This document shows, piece by piece, positions 1 to 9,500 of a DNA stretch of 64,000 nucleotides (position 1 is its first letter; each line of letters starts with the position of its first letter). The position numbers were made by a program, and so were the translations under genes. The notes under the pieces were generated by a model, which had not been told where the DNA came from, ran no database searches, and saw nothing but the letters and a program-made list of their open reading frames with translations. This stretch comes from Zygosaccharomyces rouxii (Eukaryota; Ascomycota; Saccharomycetes; Saccharomycetales; Saccharomycetaceae), in NCBI RefSeq assembly GCF_000026365.1, contig NC_012991.1, positions 434,001 to 498,000 on the forward strand, given 5' to 3'.

Positions 1-597
1 TTTCAAATATATGTTTTGACCAGTACCAAGGATTGCGTAGGCAAAATTGAAAAATACAGACCATTTAGCTGGTGAAATGTATCTTTGTGCTATGGAGACG
101 AGAATTGTGGAAGTAACCAGACTAGATGAAAGAATCTTAAAATACTTGGCTTTGAGATTTTCTCTGATCATCGATGGATATTTGGAAAGGGCCCAGCCTA
201 CATTTTGGTTCACCACGGTTAGGGCACTTACTAAACATCCAACTTGGATGGGGGAAACAATTGCCAACGATGCAATTAACTGAACTAGTTTTCTCAATTT
301 GGTGCTTACAATCTTTCCATTGGTAATTTGTGTGATCCAGCCATACAAGTAGTGATTAATTGGCGCATTGATAAAACCACCATAACAAAACATAAGCAAT
401 ATTTTGCTGGGGTTTCTAGCGATAATTTTACCAACATATGATAATTTCTTTAAAATTCCCTGCTGTTTCTTTGAAATGAATCCTGTAGTCAATTGGCTAG
501 TCAATTCACCCAGGGATGCTAAGATAGCACCAGTGAGAACTTTGGTAAGCAATGGCTTTTGGGCTAATGCTCTGTTGTAACGACGTGTAATATCCAT
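1..597 (-). CDS. Mpv17/PMP22-family membrane protein (3' end beyond window)
   Basis: I translated the minus strand from the ATG at 597. It stays open for 199 codons to the window edge, so the C-terminus is missing. The N-terminus (MDITRRYNRALAQKP) followed by a glycine/serine-rich hydrophobic segment, the central YGGFINAPINHYLYGW block and a late W-x-FFNF segment fit the Mpv17/PMP22/Sym1 family of four-helix proteins of the peroxisomal or inner mitochondrial membrane. An in-frame TAA just upstream of the ATG rules out a longer start. The gene diverges from SMD1. It is not an obvious Sym1 orthologue by its N-terminus, and I assign no S. cerevisiae name. Substrate and exact membrane are unknown. 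Confidence 0.75.
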   Translation of the reverse strand, partial: MDITRRYNRALAQKPLLTKVLTGAILASLGELTSQLTTGFISKKQQGILKKLSYVGKIIARNPSKILLMFCYGGFINAPINHYLYGWITQITNGKIVSTKLRKLVQLIASLAIVSPIQVGCLVSALTVVNQNVGWALSKYPSMIRENLKAKYFKILSSSLVTSTILVSIAQRYISPAKWSVFFNFAYAILGTGQNIYLK

Positions 598-1019
598 CAG
601 AATCTGCTGTTCAGTTAATCCTTATGAGAAGTGTCTGACATTTTCCTTTTCCTCGAGAGCTATCTTTCTTTCTTCCTTTATATATGTATAAATATTGAAC
701 CTATATGTTGACAATTGATAAGAGATGGCAATATGCGAGGTAAGCAGTAAGCTGCTCTTATTATTGGTGAGATAAAGATTCGATTGAATTGGCTCTTGGT
801 TAGCGTTGACAAGACATTGGGGCCATTAGAAGGTCAAATCAAACCCTTTTCATCTCAACTTTGAACCTTCAACTCGTTAGTTTTCATCGCTATAACGTAA
901 GCTTATCAATTTTTTTCACTCTACATACTACAAACCATTGACAAAGTAAGAGAAGGTTGAATAACTGGGGATAAAGGCCGTTTAGCACACACCTATATAT
1001 TCAGATCACCTCTATTCAT
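598..1019. promoter_or_regulatory. Divergent intergenic region, Mpv17-like gene / SMD1
   Basis: These 422 bases separate two divergent genes. An alternating TATA-like stretch near 679-692 suits the leftward gene. A polyT tract near 909-917 lies about 100 bp before SMD1. I see no RNA gene or repeat, apart from the possible upstream ORF listed separately. Confidence 0.5.
615..641 (-). other. Possible 8-codon upstream ORF before the Mpv17-like gene
   Basis: An ATG at 641 on the minus strand opens a short frame (MSDTSHKD, then TAA at 615-617). It ends 17 nt before the main ATG at 597 and is in a different frame. A TATA-like run lies near 679-692, so a transcript could start upstream of this ATG, but the start site is unknown. 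Translation is therefore only a possibility. Confidence 0.3.
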
Positions 1020-1451
1020 ATGCCCATGAAGCTAGTTAATTTCCTCAAAAAACTTCGTAACGAACAGGTTACTGTCGAACTTAAGAATGGTACCACCGTT
1101 TGGGGGACTCTTCAAACCGTTTCACCACAGATGAATGCTACACTAACAGACGTGAGGCTTTCACTACCCCGTTCTACTTCGAATTCTAGTACTCTGGCTA
1201 GTGTTTATCTTTCAGATGGATCACTGAGCCAAAATGAACCTTCGACAACATCTTTACAATACATCAACATTAGAGGTAGTACAATAAGACAGATAATACT
1301 TCCTGATTCTTTGAATATAGACTCACTCTTGGTTGATGAAAGACAGTTAAATAAATTGAGAAGAGCTGGTAAGGTTAGTAATGATTCCAATAAGAAGAGA
1401 AGAGCAGATTTTGGTGAAAATACCAATAAGAGAATTAGAAGAGGAGTTTAA
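1020..1451 (+). CDS. SMD1: Small nuclear ribonucleoprotein Sm D1
   Basis: This is a core Sm-ring protein of the U1, U2, U4 and U5 snRNPs, assembled on snRNA for pre-mRNA splicing. The Sm1 motif (KLVNFLKKLRNEQVTVELKN, then G-T-V-W-G-T-L) occupies about residues 4-35. The Sm2 motif with the conserved YINIRGSTIRQIILPD follows near residues 80-95. An Arg/Lys-rich tail (KKRR, KRIRRG) suits the nuclear protein. Length is 143 aa against about 146 in S. cerevisiae. The first ATG is at 1020, but the family normally starts at MKLVNF, so the ATG at 1026 may be the true start. An insertion rich in Ser/Asn separates the two Sm motifs. The stop codon overlaps that of the convergent PRP38. Confidence 0.95.
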   Translation: MPMKLVNFLKKLRNEQVTVELKNGTTVWGTLQTVSPQMNATLTDVRLSLPRSTSNSSTLASVYLSDGSLSQNEPSTTSLQYINIRGSTIRQIILPDSLNIDSLLVDERQLNKLRRAGKVSNDSNKKRRADFGENTNKRIRRGV

Positions 1452-1487
1452 TCTTCCTCATGGTCACTGTCTTCACTGTCACTCTCA

Positions 1488-1530
<43 letters not shown>

Positions 1531-2140
1531 TAATTTCAGTCCATTGGCATTTACCCAGTGGTATGCCCCAAATGTCATCCTTAACCAATAGCCAATCTAC
1601 AAGCTCATCCGTATGTAAAATATCCACATTAATGGTTTGAGATTTGGACCAACAGTCCTGATCCAATTGTACACTTTTCAACTTTCTATAATCGTTGTAA
1701 TATTGCCTAAAAAACGATTGGCATCTACGTGCCCAGGGGTCATCAACAGGTAGGTAGTAATATTGAATTCTTAAGTAGGTTAATATTAGGCCCACAATGT
1801 ACTTGTTGTTAAAGTTTTCGTCATCTTGAAGCATAGTGGTCAATTGATCGAACGTGGGTTTGATTTCAACTAGTTTCATGAGAAGGCATTGAAATTCTAC
1901 GCCACCAAGCACATTGACTTGATTCACTGACCCATCCTTAAGAGCTCCTAAATCTCTTACCAGTATTCTACTCAGGCAATTCATAGTATCACCTCTTAAC
2001 GACGCAGTGTTTAGATTCACCCTATAGTACATGGCATTGTGAATTCTGTCACGAAGAATCCTGGGAATTACAAACGACACAGATTGGTGGTTGAGTTGCT
2101 TTGGTGATAGAAAGGATTCCACATGAAACTCTTGTGGCAT
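1448..2140 (-). CDS. PRP38: Pre-mRNA-splicing factor Prp38
   Basis: Prp38 is a U4/U6.U5 tri-snRNP protein needed for spliceosome activation. The 230-aa product has the PRP38 fold through about residue 205: ILRDRIHNAMYYR near the N-terminus, GGVEFQCLLMKLVEIKP near 80-95 and YIVGLILTYLRIQYYYLP near 115-131. An extreme acidic tail follows, with a run of about 15 Asp and then a Ser/Asp/Glu segment, encoded by a GTC/ATC triplet repeat at about 1486-1530. The ATG at 2138-2140 gives the family N-terminus MPQEFHVE. The order SMD1-PRP38-MRPL25-PEX8 matches YGR074W to YGR077C of S. cerevisiae. The gene is tail to tail with SMD1 and shares its last bases. Confidence 0.95.
1486..1530. repeat. TCG/TCA trinucleotide repeat in PRP38
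   Basis: An uninterrupted purine/pyrimidine triplet tract (TCA and TCG units on the plus strand) encodes the poly-aspartate tail of Prp38. Its repetitive nature predicts length variation between strains. Confidence 0.85.
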
Positions 2141-2272
2141 GATCGCACTTCTCGTTAATGCTGTTGTAAGTTTAACGGTTGATGAGATGTTGTATCAAGT
2201 ACACATGAAAAGCGAGTTCAAATATAGAATTTTTAATAATGCTATGCTATATACAAGTGATAGACTATCCAT

Positions 2273-2737
2273 TCAGAACCATGTAGTCCTTTGCTCCTCT
2301 TGTTTTCTTTCAATTCTTCTTTTGTATTTAGACCCTTTAACCTCCATGATGTACTTGTCAGCATTCTTTATAGCTTCAGCCATCTTTGCCATCTTTTCAT
2401 CATGTACTAATTCATGCTTGTGACCCTTGGGCATTAATACACCTTTCATCATTTTCTTATTGTCGTATTTCTCTTCAAAGAACATCTTGTTTCTTGGTGG
2501 TAGTAAATCTTGCACTCCGTAAAGAGATGCCATCTTGTAAAGGTCACTCATTCTTCTCAAAGAGTACTTTGGATCATGGTAACGGTTAGTTACTGGATGC
2601 TTATTTGGTAGAAATGGGTTTGCATTGATTGCATGTGTTGACGTTGGTTTAGTTGCATATTGAATCGATGGTGGGTAGCTCTTGAAGAAATTCTTTAATT
2701 GAGAAGGTAATAAATCAAACAGCTGCTTGGAGGACAT
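2273..2737 (-). CDS. MRPL25: Mitochondrial 54S large-subunit ribosomal protein L25
   Basis: This is a protein of the large subunit of the mitochondrial ribosome, about 154 aa against 157 in S. cerevisiae. The sequence starts [21 protein letters not shown] and is basic throughout, with a lysine/arginine-rich C-terminus ([16 protein letters not shown]). The family lacks a strong classical presequence. The identification rests on overall similarity and on the position between PRP38 and PEX8, as in YGR075C-YGR076C-YGR077C. The upstream region carries an RRPE/PAC motif pair (separate entry), which is unusual for a mitochondrial ribosomal gene. Confidence 0.9.
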   Translation of the reverse strand: MSSKQLFDLLPSQLKNFFKSYPPSIQYATKPTSTHAINANPFLPNKHPVTNRYHDPKYSLRRMSDLYKMASLYGVQDLLPPRNKMFFEEKYDNKKMMKGVLMPKGHKHELVHDEKMAKMAEAIKNADKYIMEVKGSKYKRRIERKQEEQRTTWF

Positions 2738-2803
2738 GGTACAACGATTCGCAATAGGCTACAGAGTGCTGACTTTGTTGTACTTCTCCATGTATCTTGC
2801 AAG

Positions 2804-2824
2804 TGAAATTTTTCAACTCATCGC
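2804..2824 (-). promoter_or_regulatory. RRPE and PAC motifs upstream of MRPL25
   Basis: Read on the minus strand, GCGATGAG (2817-2824) is followed by TGAAAAATTTCA (2804-2815). These are the PAC and RRPE consensus elements of ribosome-biogenesis promoters, lying 67-87 bp before the MRPL25 ATG. The function here is inferred. Confidence 0.65.
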
Positions 2825-2879
2825 TCTTCAATATTGATTGAAAAATGTATAATATAGAACAAGTATAGGTACAGATTTA

Positions 2880-4598
2880 CTAGAGATAGCTTTTGGTAGG
2901 TACTATGTTACCATACCACCATTTCAATGCATCATCGGATTTTGTGCCGGAAACCACTTTCCACAAGGCTTCGAGGATCTGCCTATTTTGGGCTTTGTCG
3001 AACTTGATCTTGGACATCAGTTCTTTACAAGTGTTGAACCAATCGACCAGGAATATTTTATCCACGTAGGGAAATTGGTAGATTAGACAGAGTAGTAACA
3101 CTCTTTGCTGATCTACTTGAGGACAATTGAGAATTTTGAGGTATGTGTAATGCAGTGTATTTCTTGTCAAATGTCTATCAACCACCTGTAAAAGAGGTAA
3201 CCTTGATGCCATTCCTTGGTAAACGATGGCTAGTTGAGCTTCAGACAGCTTATTCTGCAAGAAATGCTCGGTTGCTAATGCAACATATTCGTGATAGTGG
3301 TGAGCTTGCCAGGTAAGTAAATTGTCCCCTGATATAGAATTCTGGAAAAGTGAAAGTAGCACCAAATGCACGGATTCTCTGACTTCTACATCTTGAGAGT
3401 CGATATATGACAATTCCAGGGGTCTTATGACGTGCTCGATAAAATTTGGTGTTAAATGGGAAAATTCAGGTAGTGTTCTCTCCATGTAATTGAGCATGAA
3501 AAGGCGTTTGGCGTCATTGGGTTTATTACTACGAATTGGAATCCCGTTCCAAACGTTACCAATCATCGTGTCCAGCACTTGCATATAAACCCAGCGATTA
3601 GGGCATATTGTTATACCTGTAGTTACCACGTCATAAACGTATTCATAAGATTCAAATCCAACTATACCAATATCCTTCGCGATAAAACTAGTGAAGAAAA
3701 GACACATAATTATTTGCGGATACCAATTTTCTGGGATTCTTCGTGTAGCATCGAGGATGGATTTCAATTCAATGATCACTGCAAATAAAATGTTACGATA
3801 GTATTCCCCCATATAATTCTTGTTTGGATTGGAGCTTCCAGCTTCTCTTGCGCACAAATTAAAGCACTCTCTACATAGGGCACCCAGTGCTCCAGAAATT
3901 ACAAGTTGATTATTCCTTTCGATAGAAATTTGTAAAGTCTTGACAAATTGATTCAAGTGTCTTGTTGACGGTGAATCTCCAAATGGTGGTGATGCGAGGT
4001 AATTTGTAGATAGTCTAGTCAATGACCAAGTAACCGTATCCCATGGCACTTGGTTCTTTTTGACGTCTATGGGGTCACTTATAGTAGAATAGATTGCCAC
4101 GAGTTCATCCAATCGTGACAATGGTTGAGATTTACCTATTAGAGAACACCAAACTGGTAAAAAGTACTCATTTCTCCAGTATCCATACAGTTTTATCACT
4201 ATTCCGCTGTCATCCAAAAAGTGGTTCCTTTGCAGATACTCAAATTTTGATTTAGTACTCAAAATACCACCAAGAATTGCCAATTTTTGTGGAGTCCATG
4301 CATTACAATTTGCAAAGCATAGATCCCAGGCACTGTAAAATTCTTGTAAAGAAATAGTGGGTTCTGAAATTTCTAATTTCCACTGTACAATGGCCTGTGA
4401 CATCTCATAAAGTTCAAAAAGATCCTTATTGGCCCATACATAACTCTCAAAGGTACTTCTGATCAGATTCTCTAAGGACCTTACATTTCTTAACCTGGGC
4501 GTATAATATACAAGGTTGTTCAGTAGGACAGAACCATCCTGGGGTATACCGTTCCTCAGGAGACCGATTAAACTGGTCACAGCGTGGTCAAAATCCAT
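2880..4598 (-). CDS. PEX8: Intraperoxisomal peroxin Pex8
   Basis: Pex8 is a matrix-facing peroxisomal peroxin that links the docking and RING complexes of the import machinery and helps release cargo from the receptor Pex5. The 572-aa protein (S. cerevisiae 589) is an all-helical repeat-like protein without transmembrane segments, matching Pex8 across its length (MDFDHAVTSLIGLLRNG at the start). Synteny supports the call (YGR077C position). Fungal Pex8 usually ends in the PTS1 peroxisomal signal SKL. Here the last residues are PTKSYL, read directly from 2881-2898, so the tripeptide SYL departs from the PTS1 consensus. It diverges from DSC2 across only 147 bp. Confidence 0.9.
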   Translation of the reverse strand: MDFDHAVTSLIGLLRNGIPQDGSVLLNNLVYYTPRLRNVRSLENLIRSTFESYVWANKDLFELYEMSQAIVQWKLEISEPTISLQEFYSAWDLCFANCNAWTPQKLAILGGILSTKSKFEYLQRNHFLDDSGIVIKLYGYWRNEYFLPVWCSLIGKSQPLSRLDELVAIYSTISDPIDVKKNQVPWDTVTWSLTRLSTNYLASPPFGDSPSTRHLNQFVKTLQISIERNNQLVISGALGALCRECFNLCAREAGSSNPNKNYMGEYYRNILFAVIIELKSILDATRRIPENWYPQIIMCLFFTSFIAKDIGIVGFESYEYVYDVVTTGITICPNRWVYMQVLDTMIGNVWNGIPIRSNKPNDAKRLFMLNYMERTLPEFSHLTPNFIEHVIRPLELSYIDSQDVEVRESVHLVLLSLFQNSISGDNLLTWQAHHYHEYVALATEHFLQNKLSEAQLAIVYQGMASRLPLLQVVDRHLTRNTLHYTYLKILNCPQVDQQRVLLLCLIYQFPYVDKIFLVDWFNTCKELMSKIKFDKAQNRQILEALWKVVSGTKSDDALKWWYGNIVPTKSYL

Positions 4599-4745
4599 CT
4601 TGGTACCTAGTTAACCTGCCAATATCAAGCGGTGCAAGTAGTAGCGAGTCTTTACTTGAGCGAAGGAGAAGTTCAGCCTTAATGCCTTTAAAGAAAAGGT
4701 GAACACTAACTATGGAATAAAAACCCTACGAAACATAAGCTAAAT

Positions 4746-5621
4746 ATGTCGATGGAGAATCCTACTGGGCTGTATAGATACCCAGTGACAAAGTTGTGTA
4801 TGGTGGGGACCACTATGGTTACTTTGGTAGCCTCTATTGCCAGTTGCAAGTACATCTTTATTGCCAAATATGATCCATTCATATCTGAATACCAACAGTA
4901 CTTCAGGCTTCTGACTTTCCAATTGGGGTGTGTCAATGAAACGGATATGGCATTGTTAGTCCTGATATGGTATCAGTTTAGAAATTTGGAGAGATTGATG
5001 GGTTCGTTAAAATACATTAGTGTGATATCGCTGGCTCTGATATACACAACTGTATGCCTAGCAGGTTTAAACTGTCTAGTAAATCGTATATTGCCGTGGA
5101 AAATTTGGAACGGTCTGACTACAGGTTGTTTACCACTAGTGTTGGCTCTATTCCATTTTTATAAAGAGTATACACCCCAAGTCTATGAATTCGAAGTATT
5201 ATTGACCCAACCGTGGTCTCAAAAGAGCCATAGAAAGCAGTACAAATGGATTCTTAATGACCAATTTTTGGTTAATGCCCTTGTTGCCATTTTGTTGATA
5301 AACCAAGGTGTGGAAGGCATAATTTGTGGATTCATCAGCTGGATAATTGGAGTTTTCTTAGACAAAGGTCTTCTACCTGGTATGGACCGCTGGAGATTAC
5401 CACTAATGCAACATCTCCTAATGCCAAAAGATGCTAGTAATAACCAGGGAGTCTACGAGAATCCTGGGGGTGAAACTAGTGAAGAACTATTGATTAGAAG
5501 AGATGATCGTGAAGAGAGTCCGGGCGCCAGTAACGGTGCATCGCCTCTAGACGATGAGAATGCTAATGATGAACCTGCAAGACCTCTTGGTGTACAGTTT
5601 TTAGAAACATTTCGAACATAG
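4746..5621 (+). CDS. DSC2: Rhomboid-like subunit of the DSC ubiquitin ligase
   Basis: Probable orthologue of YOL073C/Dsc2, the UBAC2-like rhomboid pseudoprotease of the Golgi/endosome DSC E3 ligase that handles orphan membrane proteins. About six hydrophobic segments fill residues 15-225: near 18-40, 70-82, 90-112, 125-138 and 175-215. No rhomboid catalytic Ser/His pair is evident, as expected of a pseudoprotease. The soluble tail after about residue 228 is rich in Asp, Glu and Asn. Length is 291 aa (about 320 in S. cerevisiae). Here it lies between PEX8 and PAC10, interleaving the chromosome XV and VII tracks. The call rests on topology, weak similarity and the adjacent YOL075C-type gene. 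Confidence 0.75.
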   Translation: MSMENPTGLYRYPVTKLCMVGTTMVTLVASIASCKYIFIAKYDPFISEYQQYFRLLTFQLGCVNETDMALLVLIWYQFRNLERLMGSLKYISVISLALIYTTVCLAGLNCLVNRILPWKIWNGLTTGCLPLVLALFHFYKEYTPQVYEFEVLLTQPWSQKSHRKQYKWILNDQFLVNALVAILLINQGVEGIICGFISWIIGVFLDKGLLPGMDRWRLPLMQHLLMPKDASNNQGVYENPGGETSEELLIRRDDREESPGASNGASPLDDENANDEPARPLGVQFLETFRT

Positions 5622-5691
5622 TGGTTGTTTTTGTTTTGTTTTTTTTAGTTTTAAGACTACAAAAGAAAGGTGTTTTTATTATTTTGTTTTG

Positions 5692-6261
5692 TTATATCTT
5701 CATATCCTTAGTGCCTTGTTCAGCTTTCTTCAAGGCTTGCCTTCTTTCCACGTCCCAATTGTACAATCTGGCACAGTTAACTTCCATAGTAGTTATATTT
5801 TCTCTTAAGAATTCGACATCCTCATTTGAGATCCTTAGATTTTCCTTAGCATCTGAGAGTTTTGTCACCAGTAGACTGATAGCTTCTTCTACAGGGTACT
5901 CCAACATGACGTCTGCACCTAACCAAAGCCCTACTTTCAAATCTGAACCAGTTTCCACCACGGCCTTGGTGAAAAGAGTATCATTCAGTTGGTAACTAGT
6001 TTCCAATGGCTCTTCACGATTTTTCAACTGATTGCACACCTTCAAAGTATTTTCAATGTCTGGGATTGTTGTTCTAAGTAACCTTATATTGCTCAATTTC
6101 GATTCTTGCATATACTTGTACATGGATAACCTTTCTTGGAATTTATTGAACAAAAGATCGAAATCACTTGCATCCTTGATGAAGTCTTGTACTTTTTCCA
6201 CAAAAGGTGCTTCTGGAATCCCTCTGGGGTTAGTCTTCCCTGTATTCATTAACGAATCCAT
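5692..6261 (-). CDS. PAC10: Prefoldin subunit 3 (Gim2/Pac10)
   Basis: Subunit of the heterohexameric prefoldin (GimC) chaperone, which delivers unfolded tubulin and actin to the CCT chaperonin in the cytosol. The protein has the alpha-prefoldin layout: an N-terminal coiled coil (FQERLSMYKYMQESKLSNIR), a central beta hairpin (LWLGADVMLEYP) and a C-terminal coiled coil ending VEFLRENITTMEVNCARLYNWDV. I chose the ATG at 6261 (MDSLMNTGK), 189 aa, because it matches the family start. The open frame upstream has only a GTG. The position next to YGR074-077 orthologues matches YGR078C. The 3' end is 70 bp from the convergent DSC2. Confidence 0.93.
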   Translation of the reverse strand: MDSLMNTGKTNPRGIPEAPFVEKVQDFIKDASDFDLLFNKFQERLSMYKYMQESKLSNIRLLRTTIPDIENTLKVCNQLKNREEPLETSYQLNDTLFTKAVVETGSDLKVGLWLGADVMLEYPVEEAISLLVTKLSDAKENLRISNEDVEFLRENITTMEVNCARLYNWDVERRQALKKAEQGTKDMKI

Positions 6262-6376
6262 GTTCAATGTAGTCAATTGAGTCCTAATAACGACAGTTGA
6301 TGGCACCTAAGGGTCTTGATTATACCTTATTTTTGTTGATATGGGTCAGTAGTAAGTAAAGTTGGTCAAACTTTTC

Positions 6377-6396
6377 AAAATTTTTGATGCGATGAG
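6377..6396 (+). promoter_or_regulatory. PAC motif with RRPE-like run, PAC10/ABC-transporter intergenic region
   Basis: A perfect PAC core GCGATGAG is at 6389-6396, directly preceded by an A/T run resembling RRPE (AAAATTTTTG, near 6377-6385). It lies 116-135 bp upstream of the PAC10 ATG and about 160 bp before the transporter gene. Which gene it serves is not clear. Confidence 0.55.
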
Positions 6397-6555
6397 TTAT
6401 GTTGATAAAACCTTGTCAAAGGTGTTCACACGTGAGAAGACCCAAGAGTGACATTAAAGTAGTTTCTCGTGGTTAATTTGCCTTGTAGTCAATTCTGCCA
6501 CTAAGGTTTTCACCTGGTTAAATTTCCTTAAAGATTTCTGAAGTCTTAGAATGCA

Positions 6556-9500
6556 ATGGCAACGACTGGGCTCTTAGAGAATGATATATCGTTCGTAAGG
6601 GCTCCTCCCATTGCGTTACATGCTAGAAATGTTACCATCTCTGCATCCAAGACTAACAAAGTTCTGGTGAACTCCTTCTCTGTGGATTTACCAAGTGGAT
6701 CTGTTATGGCCGTCATGGGGGGTTCGGGGTCTGGTAAGACGACTCTACTTAATGTGCTGGCATCCAAGGTTAGCAAAGGTCTTCAACTTGATGGTGAAAT
6801 TCATTATGCTCTTGAGGATAATAGTGAGCATTTTAACGCTGACACTGAAGCATCTATGGCATATCTGCCGCAGCACGACGTTTTACCTGCAAGACTTACA
6901 TGTAGAGAGACATTGATGATAGCTGCCGATTTAAAATTGAAAAGTTCTTTGGAAAAGAAAAATGAAATTGTGGATCAATTGCTACTAGAGCTTGGACTTA
7001 GAGATTGTGCAAACACTCTGGTCGGTGATGCAAGAAACCGTGGTCTTTCCGGTGGTGAGAAAAGAAGGTTGAGTGTTGCAACGCAACTGGTTTCTAACCC
7101 ATCCTTTATGTTTTTAGATGAACCTACGACGGGACTAGATGCATATTCTGCCTTTCTGTTGGTGAAATCTTTGAAAAAATTGGCTAGAGATGGTCAAAAG
7201 AGTTTTATCATGTCCGTTCATCAACCAAGATCAGATATTATGTTCTTATTGGATTCTGTTTGTATTCTATCCAAAGGGAATGTGGTTTACTGTGGAAAGA
7301 CAACTGAAATGATACCGTATTTCGATTCACTAGGCTATTCAGTGCCTCATTTGGTTAATCCTGCAGATTATTTCGTGGATCTGTCCAGTGTAGATGCAAG
7401 AACAGAGTACTCCAAAAAAAAGAGCCAAGAACTCGTAGATCAATTGGTACAGCAATGGGATGATCACCAATCTCAAATGATGAGATTGGTAACATTTGAT
7501 ACCTCCAGAGGAATACACCCGAGGAATATGGCTGCAAGAGTCTCTTTTTGGAAGCAAGTAGAAGTATTGACCAGAAGGAACATTAAGCTAAACTCTTCTG
7601 ATCATTTCACTTTAGTGGCAACTTTTACAGAACCTGCTCTAGTTGGTGCGATCATGGGGTGGATCTTTTATAAACCGAATCCCAATACACAAGAAGGCCT
7701 AAGAACTTTGACTTCATCGCTTTACGCAACTGCGGTTTTGCAATGTTACTTGTATTTGCTCTTTGACACTTATAGATTAACAGAACAAGATATCATTCTT
7801 TATGATCGGGAGAGAGCTGAAGGGATTGTGAGTCCAGCTTCTTTCATGCTTGCTAGGAAGTTATTACTCTTCTGGACCGACGACATCATGATGATTCTTA
7901 TCTTTGTCACTATTAGTTATTTCATGATTGGACTCGAAGTTAGTGCTAAGAAGTTCTTCCTTCATTTTTCAGTAGTATTCCTAATTCAACTGTCCTGCTC
8001 TGGATTGGCGCTGTTTTCTGTGGCCATTTCAAGAGATTTTGCTAAGGCTTCTCTGGTGGGTAATATGAGTTTTACATTGTTGTCACTTGCATGTGGGTTC
8101 TTCGTTAATGCTAAATCAATGCCCGTTTATGTGCGCTGGACTAAATACATTGCATTTACTTGGTATGGATTTGGAGCTTTAGTTTCTAATACCTACACTG
8201 ATAAGTTGTGCCATTCCTCTAATAAGGATCAGTGTGAGGGCAATGCATTGATCCACTCGCTTGGGTTTTGGCCTCACTGGAGAAGCTTGCCCTTCTCAAT
8301 CTTATTCTGCTTTGCATTAGGTAATTTTGGGGCTGCATTGATTATGTTCTACATCAAGAAGGTAGATATTGCCCTACAGAATGAAGTCAAGCCGAGTAAA
8401 ACTGAAGATAATGATGGTTTGGAGGGAGATCGTGAAAGTTCACTGGATGATACACTACAAGAAATTGGAGTAGAGAAAGTAGAAGATTTGGAATCGAAGC
8501 TGTCTGATTTTGTCCCCATAACAGTGACATTAAAAAACATTAATTTAGAAGTGATGGCATCGCAGCTTTCTAAGTCTCCTAGGCATGGATGGCTCCAGAA
8601 GAAGACTAAGCAAATTCTCCAAGATGTAAATGCTGTCTTTAAGCCAGGAATGATTAACGCTATTATGGGCCCATCTGGTTCAGGTAAATCTTCGCTTTTA
8701 AATTTGATATCAGGTAGATCAAATTCATCTCTTCTCGTCAAGTTTCATTCGACGGGATCAATACTCCTGAATACTAATAGTATTTCCAAAGAGATGTTTA
8801 AAAGCGTCTGTTCCTACGTGTCACAGGATGATGATCATCTATTGGCATCACTTACTGTCAGAGAGACGTTTGAATTTGCGGCTGCCTTGAGGTTACATTA
8901 CATGACGTCTCAACAACGGCGTAGCAAGATTGATGAAATACTGCTTGCATTGGGTTTGACCCACTGTGAGAATACTGTCATAGGCAATGAATTCGTTAAA
9001 GGGATTAGTGGGGGTGAAAAGAGAAGAGTGACAATTGGAGTGCAGCTTTTGAATAATTCTCCTATTCTGCTTCTCGATGAACCCACTTCAGGTTTGGATA
9101 GCTTCACCTCAGCGGCAATTTTGGAGATCTTAGAAAACCTTTGCACGGAAGACGGTAAGACAGTTATAATAACGATCCACCAGCCAAGATCGGAGTTGTT
9201 TCAAAAATTTGGTCATGTCTTACTATTGGCTAGATCTGGGAGAGCTGCTTTCAATGGCTCCCCCAATGAAATGATCAATTACTTTGCCAACATAGGGCAC
9301 GTATGTCCCCCATACACAAATGTTGCTGATTATTTCCTCGATCTTATATCTGTCAATACTCAAAACGAGCAAAATGAAATGATTTCAAGGCAAAGAGTGG
9401 AGAGTCTATTGGACAATTGGAGGCTAAAAGGCAATGATATAATGGAAGACCCAGTATTGAATTGGAATGAGATGTCCAAGGGACAGTTTCTAGGAGAATA

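Noticed and set aside
2139..2423. 94-codon plus-strand frame across PRP38 5' and MRPL25 3' ends
   Set aside because: It is antisense to MRPL25 and intergenic DNA and has no homology.
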